Shown: piece after piece, positions 15,105 through 21,768 of the stretch
Numbering within the stretch: the stretch's first letter is position 1
How the letters are laid out: each line of letters opens with the position of its first letter
Assembly (NCBI GenBank): GCA_010028225.1
Contig: RGOY01000003.1
Coordinates: 1-24,273, forward strand
Direction: 5' to 3'
Length of the DNA: 24,273 nucleotides
Source: Actinomycetota bacterium
Lineage (GTDB): Bacteria; Actinomycetota; Actinomycetes; Nanopelagicales; Nanopelagicaceae
Translations under genes and position numbers: made by a program
The notes under the pieces: generated by a model
The model's input: the letters and a program-made list of their open reading frames with translations, nothing else
Database searches by the model: none
Told to the model about the DNA's origin: nothing

Positions 15105-16322
15105 ATGGAGTTACTTGGAGTTGTCGGTGTTCTTGCTTTCATCATCGCGCTCTTAGCCTCTGTCATGATTCATGAAGCGGGTCATTACTTCACCGCAAAG
15201 CGCTATGGCATGAAAGTAACGGAGTTCTTCCTTGGTTTTGGTGCTCGAATCTGGTCTACGAGGCGAGGCGAAACCGAGTTCGGGATCAAAGCAATACCTG
15301 CTGGGGGATATTGCAAGATCGTCGGGATGACTCCGCATGAAGAAATTGCTGAGGAAGATAAGGATCGAACATTCTTAGGTGGGACGATTCGAGAGCGTCT
15401 TATAGTTCTTGGTGCAGGGTCGTTTCTGCACTTCGTTCTGGGCTTTATCTTGATCTTCACCCTCTTTGTTGGCGTTGGTATCAATCAAGCGCTCAATCGA
15501 GTCGACGAGGTTGTCCCATGTATCGTGACAACGAATGAGGGCGAGTGCCTGCCAGATTCGGCGAAGTCTCCTGCTCTCGTTGCAGGTATTAAAGAAGGTG
15601 ATGAGATAGTTGCGATCAGGAAACCCGATGAGCAGTCGATAACTGTCGATATGAAATGGGAAGATGTTTTAGAGGTGATTCGCTCTTCACCCAATGAAGC
15701 AGTCATTGTCACCGTTGTTCGAGATTCTGAGAGATTCGAGGTGGCTCTGACTCTTGGATCTAGAACGATCGCTGGCGAAACCCGAGGCGTGATTGGAATT
15801 ATCTCTAGTTACGGAATTGTTCGTTTGGGCCCTATCGAAGGAGCAATAGAGAGTGCGAGATTTGTGGGCGATGTCGTCAAAGGAAGCGCAACTGCACTCG
15901 TTCGATTACCGGTGATGATTCCTGATCTCATCAATCAGACATTTGGCGACGAAGAGCGCGATCCGGAGGGACTCGTTGGCGTAGTTGGCGTGGCGCGAAC
16001 TACTGGAGAGATTTCATCGAGTGAGAGACTGGACTTCCATGGAAAAGTTGTCTTCTTCCTACTTATAGTCGCCGGTCTCAATATCTTTGTCGGCATCTTC
16101 AATCTTCTTCCGATACTGCCACTAGATGGCGGACATATGGCAGTTGCTATTGTCGATGGAGTTAGACGCGCTAATGCAAAGAGAAAGGGACGCTCCGCGC
16201 CACCTCCTGTCGATGTCGAGAAACTCACTCCGATCACTCTCATCGTTGTCGTGCTCATGATCTCCCTCACCGTCTTGCTACTCCTTGCAGACATCATCAA
16301 CCCGGTAAGGCTTGGTCTATAG
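15105..16322 (+). CDS. rseP: Site-2 membrane metalloprotease (RseP/Rip1-like)
   Basis: An intramembrane zinc protease that cleaves transmembrane substrates such as anti-sigma factors. In the 405-aa product HEAGH (23-27) within the first membrane segment supplies two zinc histidines and the catalytic Glu; the third ligand is D341 in NLLPILPLDGGH. One PDZ-like domain lies between (about 150-235), here with an inserted acidic Cys-containing stretch. About four membrane segments are seen, the last near the C-terminus. In mycobacteria the orthologue Rip1 cleaves several anti-sigma factors; the targets here are unknown. It begins 2 nt after dxr, and a 6-bp inverted repeat lies in the 63 nt before ispG. 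Confidence 0.93.
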   Translation: MELLGVVGVLAFIIALLASVMIHEAGHYFTAKRYGMKVTEFFLGFGARIWSTRRGETEFGIKAIPAGGYCKIVGMTPHEEIAEEDKDRTFLGGTIRERLIVLGAGSFLHFVLGFILIFTLFVGVGINQALNRVDEVVPCIVTTNEGECLPDSAKSPALVAGIKEGDEIVAIRKPDEQSITVDMKWEDVLEVIRSSPNEAVIVTVVRDSERFEVALTLGSRTIAGETRGVIGIISSYGIVRLGPIEGAIESARFVGDVVKGSATALVRLPVMIPDLINQTFGDEERDPEGLVGVVGVARTTGEISSSERLDFHGKVVFFLLIVAGLNIFVGIFNLLPILPLDGGHMAVAIVDGVRRANAKRKGRSAPPPVDVEKLTPITLIVVVLMISLTVLLLLADIINPVRLGL

Positions 16323-16385
16323 CGGCTTTTGGGTCTTGAGCGAGTTAGATTTCCGCTCATCGCGACTATCGGAGAGAATACGGAC

Positions 16386-17552
16386 ATGTCGAATCAGGGT
16401 GGCGTAAGCCTCGGGATGCCTCAGGCTCCACTTCCTACCCTTGCTCCGCGAAGAAAATCAAAGCAACTCAAAGTCGGCAGCGTCCTTGTCGGGGGCGATG
16501 CACCCGTTTCTGTGCAGTCGATGACCACCACACTCACCGCCGATGTCAATGCAACTTTGCAACAGATCGCCGAGCTGACCGCCTCGGGATGCCAGATCGT
16601 GCGTGTGGCAGTCCCAAGTCAAGATGATGCAGATGCACTCGCTCAGATTGCAAAGAAGTCGCAGATACCGGTGATTGCTGATATTCACTTTCAACCGAAG
16701 TACATCTTTGCAGCGATTGATGCGGGTTGTGCAGCAGTCCGTGTAAACCCCGGAAATATCAAACAATTCGATGACAAGGTCAAAGAAGTTGCTAAAGCTG
16801 CAGGAGATGCCGGCATTCCAATTCGAATCGGAGTTAACGCTGGCTCCCTCGACCCAAGACTTCTTGCAAAATACGGAAAAGCGACACCAGAGGCGCTTGT
16901 CGAGTCCGCGCTCTGGGAGATAAGCCTCTTCGAAGAGCATGGCTTTACCGATATCAAACTTTCAGTGAAACATCATGATCCAGTCACAATGGTCAAGGCG
17001 TATCGTTTATTGGCAGCGCAGTGCCCTTATGCGCTTCATCTCGGTGTCACTGAAGCGGGGCCACTCTTCCAAGGAACTATCAAGTCTGCGACAGCGTTCG
17101 GCATTCTCTTATCAGAGGGAATCGGTGACACGATTCGAGTCTCACTCTCTGCACCTCCTGTTGAAGAGGTGAAGGTTGGTATCGCGATTCTTGAGTCACT
17201 TAATCTTCGCCAGCGAAAGTTAGAAATTGTCTCTTGTCCATCGTGTGGTCGGGCTCAAGTTGATGTCTACACGTTGGCTGAGAAAGTTCAGGCTGGTCTA
17301 GAGGGAATGACGGTTCCGCTTCGTGTTGCTGTGATGGGTTGCGTCGTCAATGGTCCTGGAGAAGCGCGTGAAGCAGATTTAGGAGTCGCATCCGGTAACG
17401 GCAAAGGGCAGATTTTCGTCAAAGGCCAAGTGATCAAGACGGTCTCTGAAGCGCAGATTGTCGAAACTCTGATTGAAGAGGCAATGCGCCTTGCTGATGA
17501 AATGGAGGCGGCTGGAGTCGCTTCAGGCGAACCTTCAGTTTCGGTGAAGTAA
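16386..17552 (+). CDS. ispG: 4-hydroxy-3-methylbut-2-en-1-yl diphosphate synthase (flavodoxin)
   Basis: IspG reductively opens the cyclic diphosphate MEcPP to HMBPP, the penultimate MEP step, with a [4Fe-4S] cluster. The 388-aa product has a TIM-barrel N-terminal domain beginning at VGSVLVGGDAPVSVQSMTTT, and a C-terminal cluster domain with C284 and C287 (CPSCGR), C319 and the fourth ligand E326 (GCVVNGPGEA). ATG 16386 has GGAGAG (16371-16376) 9 nt upstream; an in-frame TTG at 16329 is open but would add non-conserved residues. proS follows within about 11 nt. Confidence 0.97.
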   Translation: MSNQGGVSLGMPQAPLPTLAPRRKSKQLKVGSVLVGGDAPVSVQSMTTTLTADVNATLQQIAELTASGCQIVRVAVPSQDDADALAQIAKKSQIPVIADIHFQPKYIFAAIDAGCAAVRVNPGNIKQFDDKVKEVAKAAGDAGIPIRIGVNAGSLDPRLLAKYGKATPEALVESALWEISLFEEHGFTDIKLSVKHHDPVTMVKAYRLLAAQCPYALHLGVTEAGPLFQGTIKSATAFGILLSEGIGDTIRVSLSAPPVEEVKVGIAILESLNLRQRKLEIVSCPSCGRAQVDVYTLAEKVQAGLEGMTVPLRVAVMGCVVNGPGEAREADLGVASGNGKGQIFVKGQVIKTVSEAQIVETLIEEAMRLADEMEAAGVASGEPSVSVK

Positions 17553-17563
17553 GGGGATTTGTG

Positions 17564-19291
17564 ATGCTACGCATGTCGACTCTCTTTCTTCGCACCTTAA
17601 GAGACGATCCCGCAGATGCAGAAGTTCCAAGCCATCGACTTCTCGTTCGAGCAGGTTATATTCGAAGAATTGCAGCCGGTATTTATTCATGGCTGCCTCT
17701 TGGCTACATCACCTTTAGAAATATCGAGCGAATCATCCGAGAAGAAATGGATGCGGCAGGGTTTCAAGAAGTTCACTTTCCTGCCCTTTTGCCGAGAGAG
17801 CCTTATGAGTCGAGTAATCGCTGGGAAGAATATGGAAAAGATCTCTTTCGTCTCAAGGACAGAAAAGAAGGGGATTACCTCTTAGGTCCAACCCATGAAG
17901 AGATGTTCACGCTCATGGTCAAGGGCGAGTATTCCTCCTACAAGGACCTTCCGCTGATCATCTATCAGATTCAAACGAAATACCGCGATGAACCACGTCC
18001 GAGAAGTGGAATCATCCGTGGCAGAGAATTCGTGATGAAAGATTCTTATTCCTTTGACCTTGATGATGAAGGACTTGTCCGCTCCTACGATCGTCACCGC
18101 GAGGCCTACATCAAGACTTTCACGCGTCTAGGTTTGAAATTCAATATTGTCAGTGCGATGTCGGGAGCGATGGGTGGCTCGAGATCTGAAGAATTCCTTG
18201 CTCCTGCTCCGACTGGAGAAGACACCTATGTTCTCTGCAACTCCTGTGGCTATGCGGCAAATGTCGAGGCGATGAAGACGCATGTCGAGCCATACAGTGG
18301 TGATTTACCTGGGCCAATAGAAGAACTGGATACACCGAACACTCCGACAATCGACTCACTTGTAGCTGTGATGAACGAGAAGTTTGGTGGCGGCTATAAG
18401 GCCAGTGACACGCTCAAAAATGTCTTATTGATGGCAGATGGTGAGGCTATTTCAGTTCTGGTGCCAGGAGATCGCGAAGTTGACCTCAAGCGCCTTGAAG
18501 CAAATCTCTCTGGGGTAAAAGAACTACGGCTTTTTGAAGATGAAGATTTTGCCAAACGTAAAGAGTTGGTCAAAGGCTATGTAGGGCCACAAGATGCGAA
18601 GCGTTTTGGTTTGAAACTTTATGCTGATCCGCGAATCGTGGTGGGCTCACATTGGATTACTGGCGCTAACAAACTCAATCGCCATGCACGATTTGTCACT
18701 CATGGTCGAGATTTCACCGTTGATGGATTTGTCGAAGCTGCCGAGGTTCGAGCCGGTGATGGATGTCCCAAGTGTGCCAAGCCCGTCATCATCGACCGAG
18801 CGATTGAAATCGGACATATTTTCCAGTTAGGACGTAAGTACGCCGAATCACTTGATCTGACCGTTCTCGATAGTGAGGGTAAGTCTCGAGTAGTGACGAT
18901 GGGTTCATACGGGATTGGTGTCTCGCGAGCTGTCGCTGCAGTCGCAGAACAGTCGCATGATGAGTTGGGGCTCGCTTGGCCGATGGAAATTGCCCCAGCC
19001 AAAGTTCATATCGTTGCCACTGGCAAAGACGATTCGCCTTTTGAAAGCGCAGAACGCTTTGCTGTGGAACTTGAATTGAATGGAATTTCTGTGATGCTAG
19101 ATGATCGTCGTGAAGCATCTCCTGGAGTCAAATTTAAAGATGCGGAGTTGATCGGCAATCCAATTATCGTGATATTTGGAAAATCATTAGCTGACGGGAA
19201 AGTCGAACTTCGAATCCGCAAGGGAAATGAAAAACGCGAGGTCGCACTCACCTCGATCTTCGATGAAGTTCGCGCTCTCGTCACTATCTAG
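17564..19291 (+). CDS. proS: Prolyl-tRNA synthetase, bacterial type
   Basis: This class-II synthetase charges tRNA-Pro. The 575-aa length is that of the bacterial form with an editing insertion. The N-terminus LRTLRDDPADAEVPSH is characteristic; motif 2 lies at about 139-163 (YRDEPRPRSGIIRGREF) and motif 3 near G447 (GSYGIGVSRAVA). The YbaK-like editing insertion (about 230-400, with LLMADGEAISVLVPGDREV) would remove mischarged alanine. ATG 17564 sits 7 nt after GGGG (17553-17556); GTG 17561 is closer than ideal. The MEP gene ispG upstream and proS downstream are neighbours in many Actinomycetota. Confidence 0.97.
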   Translation: MLRMSTLFLRTLRDDPADAEVPSHRLLVRAGYIRRIAAGIYSWLPLGYITFRNIERIIREEMDAAGFQEVHFPALLPREPYESSNRWEEYGKDLFRLKDRKEGDYLLGPTHEEMFTLMVKGEYSSYKDLPLIIYQIQTKYRDEPRPRSGIIRGREFVMKDSYSFDLDDEGLVRSYDRHREAYIKTFTRLGLKFNIVSAMSGAMGGSRSEEFLAPAPTGEDTYVLCNSCGYAANVEAMKTHVEPYSGDLPGPIEELDTPNTPTIDSLVAVMNEKFGGGYKASDTLKNVLLMADGEAISVLVPGDREVDLKRLEANLSGVKELRLFEDEDFAKRKELVKGYVGPQDAKRFGLKLYADPRIVVGSHWITGANKLNRHARFVTHGRDFTVDGFVEAAEVRAGDGCPKCAKPVIIDRAIEIGHIFQLGRKYAESLDLTVLDSEGKSRVVTMGSYGIGVSRAVAAVAEQSHDELGLAWPMEIAPAKVHIVATGKDDSPFESAERFAVELELNGISVMLDDRREASPGVKFKDAELIGNPIIVIFGKSLADGKVELRIRKGNEKREVALTSIFDEVRALVTI

Positions 19292-19300
19292 CAACATTTA

Positions 19301-20074
19301 ATGGAGCTCTCCGTAGAAGTCCTTGCCTTTTTACTTCTCGTCTCTTGCTTTGCCGGCTTCGTCGATGCAATCTCAGGCGGAGGAGGTTTGATTCAACTTC
19401 CGGCTCTCCTTCTTGGAATGCCAACGAGCGAACCAGCGACAGTTCTTGGTACCAATAAAGTCCCTTCATTCATTGGCACCACCAGCGCAATGATCAATTA
19501 CTTGCGTCGGATCAAGATTGACCTTCGCTTTACACTCTTGATGGCGATTCCAGCATTTCTCGGTTCAATGACAGGCGCTCATTTCGCCAGTCGAATCCCC
19601 AAGGATGCCTTCCGTCCCATCATTCTTGTTATGTTGATCGCAGTTGCGATCTATACCTTTACCAAGAAAGACCTTGGACTGAGCACTAACCATCGACACA
19701 CAATCAAGCGTCGCAATCTCATTGCAGCCATCTCAGGTCTAGTCATTGGGTTTTATGACGGGATTTTTGGTCCAGGTACGGGCTCGTTCATTGCGCTCAT
19801 CCTTGTAGCGGTAATCGGCTTCGCATTCCTCGAAGCAACTGCGATGACAAAGATTGTGAATTGGGGAACTAATCTGGCTGCGATTATCACTTTCCAATTG
19901 ACGGGTCATATCGTCTGGGCGATTGGACTTGCTTTGGGTGCAGCAAATCTCCTTGGTGCCTTACTTGGCGTCCGCGTCGCAGTTAGAGGAGGCTCTGCGC
20001 TGATACGAAAGGCCTTCATCGCAGTTGTAATCCTTCTTATTTTGCGTCTTGGCTACGACATCTCTAACGGGTAG
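19301..20074 (+). CDS. TauE/SafE-type (TSUP) membrane permease
   Basis: The 257-aa product is an integral membrane protein of the TSUP family (sulfite exporter TauE/SafE-like, close to YfcA). It has about eight hydrophobic segments in two related halves, each with a glycine-rich motif near its start: FVDAISGGGGLIQLPALL in the N-half and FYDGIFGPGTGSFIAL in the C-half, the family hallmark. Members move sulfite, sulfoacetate, taurine-derived or other organic anions; the substrate cannot be told here. It starts 9 nt after proS on the same strand, so it is probably read through from proS, but it is not part of the usual core order. Confidence 0.9.
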   Translation: MELSVEVLAFLLLVSCFAGFVDAISGGGGLIQLPALLLGMPTSEPATVLGTNKVPSFIGTTSAMINYLRRIKIDLRFTLLMAIPAFLGSMTGAHFASRIPKDAFRPIILVMLIAVAIYTFTKKDLGLSTNHRHTIKRRNLIAAISGLVIGFYDGIFGPGTGSFIALILVAVIGFAFLEATAMTKIVNWGTNLAAIITFQLTGHIVWAIGLALGAANLLGALLGVRVAVRGGSALIRKAFIAVVILLILRLGYDISNG

Positions 20075-20134
20075 ACTTCGCTTTCACAACAAACCTGAAT
20101 AAACAACTACATAGACAACTACACACGGAGCACG
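20075..20134 (+). promoter_or_regulatory. rimP upstream spacer with a tandem 12-bp-period repeat
   Basis: ACAACTACA occurs at 20103-20111 and again at 20115-20123, a 12-bp period, in an A/C-rich, G-poor stretch. This unstructured composition resembles a translation-enhancing leader. GGAG (20127-20130) stands only 4 nt before the rimP ATG, a short spacing. I see no convincing promoter hexamers and no terminator for the upstream permease gene. Confidence 0.3.
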
Positions 20135-20608
20135 ATGAAACAAGCCACGCAAGTCGAAGAGTTCTTAACGCCTGTAGTAGAGCGTGCCGGTGCTTGTCTA
20201 GAAGAAGTCAAAGTTTCGCTTCAAGGAAAACATCGTTTGCTGACAGTCCTTATAGATCATGAAGAAAGACATCTCACCCTCGATGAAGTGACTGACGTTT
20301 CAAAGGCAATTTCTCAGGCGATTGATGAGAGTTCTGACTTTGGCAACAATGCATTTACTCTCGAAGTTTCCTCCCCAGGGATTGATCGCCCCCTCAATAA
20401 ACTCCGACATTTTCGAAAGAACATCGGGCGTCTCGTGACTGTTACTACAACAGCTGGTGAGAAGTACCAGGGGAGAATCGAGTCGGCAGATCCAGTGCCA
20501 TTGATTGGTGGTCGCACTTTCGCTCTTGATGAGATCAAGCGAGCGATGATTGAGATTGAGTTTCGTCGAACTGTTGATTCGGATACTTCCACGAAGCGCG
20601 GGAGCTAG
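20135..20608 (+). CDS. rimP: Ribosome maturation factor RimP
   Basis: RimP assists assembly of the 30S subunit, binding near S12. The 157-aa length is standard. The N-terminal alpha/beta domain ends with the family signature FTLEVSSPGIDRPL (about residues 70-83), and the C-terminal SH3-like barrel follows (IGRLVTVTTTAGEKYQGRI). ATG 20135 follows GGAG with a short 4-nt gap. It lies 3 nt before nusA, the nearly universal rimP-nusA-infB order. Confidence 0.95.
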   Translation: MKQATQVEEFLTPVVERAGACLEEVKVSLQGKHRLLTVLIDHEERHLTLDEVTDVSKAISQAIDESSDFGNNAFTLEVSSPGIDRPLNKLRHFRKNIGRLVTVTTTAGEKYQGRIESADPVPLIGGRTFALDEIKRAMIEIEFRRTVDSDTSTKRGS

Positions 20609-20611
20609 AGC

Positions 20612-21604
20612 ATGCATGTAGATATGAAGTTGCTGGCAGCACTCACCGCTGAGCGAGAGATACCTCTCGATAAGTTGATTATTGCAATCGAGATTGGCGT
20701 CAAGACTGCCTACCAGAATCTGCCTGATGCCAAGGCGAATGCCATTGCACGTCTTGACCGCGAGAGTGGAGAGATCTCCATCGTAATTCCAACTTATGGT
20801 CCTGATGGTGAACACGTTGGCGATGAAATCGAGTCTCGCGAGGGCTTCTCACGGATTGCGACCGCAACGGCGAGACAGGTGATCAAACAGAAACTTCGAG
20901 AGAAGAATGATGAAGCTGTCGTCGGGGAATTCACGGGAACTGTCGGAGATATCGTCTCTGGAGTCATTCAACAGGGTAGAGATTCAAAGATGGTCTACGT
21001 CGATCTCGGCAAGGTTGAAGGTCGTATTCCGCCACATGAGCAGGTGCCCGGAGAGTCTTATAAACACGGTGAGAGAATCAAGGCATTCGTTGTTGAAGTA
21101 AAACAAGGAGCGAAGGGACCTGAAGTTCTCCTCTCTCGCACTCATCCAGCACTTGTGAAGCAACTTTTCGCTCTCGAAGTTCCTGAGATTCGCGATCGAA
21201 TCGTTGAGATTATGGGCATTTCCAGAGAGGCAGGTCATCGAAGCAAGATTGCGGTGAGAAGTCATCGAGCTGGCGTAAGTGCGAAGGGTTCATTAATCGG
21301 TCCAGTCGGCTCTCGTGCTCGCAATGTGATGAATGAGCTCCATGGCGAGAAGATTGATATCGTCGATTGGTCTGAAGATCCCGCACATTACGTCGCGAGC
21401 GCGCTCGCTCCAGCACGAGTTTCGAAGGTTGAGATCGTAGATATGGAGTCGAGGTCTGCGAAGGTGACGGTGCCAGACTTCCAACTTTCGCTCGCCATAG
21501 GCAAAGATGGTCAAAATGCCCGATTGGCGGCACGTCTTACTGGGTGGCGAATCGATATCCACTCGGATGCTGTTACTCCGCCACCGACCGAAGCGGTAGG
21601 CTAG
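20612..21604 (+). CDS. nusA: Transcription termination/antitermination factor NusA
   Basis: NusA binds RNA polymerase and nascent RNA to modulate pausing, termination and antitermination. The 330-aa product has the N-terminal polymerase-binding domain (1-100), an S1 domain (about 104-175) and two KH domains, with IGPVGSRARNV (229-239) in KH1 and LAIGKDGQNARLAARLTGW (294-312) in KH2. It lacks the C-terminal acidic repeats of E. coli NusA, as is usual for Actinomycetota. ATG 20612 has GGAG (20601-20604) 7 nt upstream, and aligns MHVDMKLL with the MDIDM start of relatives; ATG 20624 is less likely. The gene normally following, ylxR, is absent. Confidence 0.96.
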   Translation: MHVDMKLLAALTAEREIPLDKLIIAIEIGVKTAYQNLPDAKANAIARLDRESGEISIVIPTYGPDGEHVGDEIESREGFSRIATATARQVIKQKLREKNDEAVVGEFTGTVGDIVSGVIQQGRDSKMVYVDLGKVEGRIPPHEQVPGESYKHGERIKAFVVEVKQGAKGPEVLLSRTHPALVKQLFALEVPEIRDRIVEIMGISREAGHRSKIAVRSHRAGVSAKGSLIGPVGSRARNVMNELHGEKIDIVDWSEDPAHYVASALAPARVSKVEIVDMESRSAKVTVPDFQLSLAIGKDGQNARLAARLTGWRIDIHSDAVTPPPTEAVG

Positions 21605-21768
21605 GGCTCTGATTTCGGGCATCTGTCGAAATGCGACAGATAGATAATGGAGTGATGAACGGTCATGGCACTCAAATGAGCACCACACGATCATGAGGTC
21701 CGCCCGGATCTAGGCTGCGTTCGTCTCCTCCCGAGATGCGCGGAGTCGGAGGAGATTAGAGGAGAACA
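21605..21768 (+). promoter_or_regulatory. Structured infB leader with alternative pairing at the Shine-Dalgarno
   Basis: Three stems are visible. Stem A is perfect: ATCTGTCG (21621-21628) with CGACAGAT (21634-21641), loop AAATG. Stem B pairs 21696-21701 with 21706-21711 (one G-U). Stem C is perfect: TCTCCTCC (21724-21731) with GGAGGAGA (21748-21755). TCTCCTC (21724-21730) can instead pair with the second GAGGAGA (21759-21765), which contains the working Shine-Dalgarno of infB, so two folds exclude each other: one exposes the site, the other hides it. No T tract follows any stem. GATAAT (21643-21648) resembles a -10 box but has no -35 partner. Confidence 0.5.

Noticed and set aside
16337..16359. 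6-bp inverted repeat TGAGCG/CGCTCA between rseP and ispG
   Set aside because: A short stem with an 11-nt loop is within chance expectation and no further signal supports it.
16329..16385. N-terminal extension of ispG from TTG 16329
   Set aside because: The extension is unlike IspG; ATG 16386 has GGAGAG at a proper distance.
21655..21696. Possible 13-codon leader peptide (MNGHGTQMSTTRS) before infB
   Set aside because: GGAG lies only 2 nt before its ATG and it has no run of regulatory codons; too short to support.
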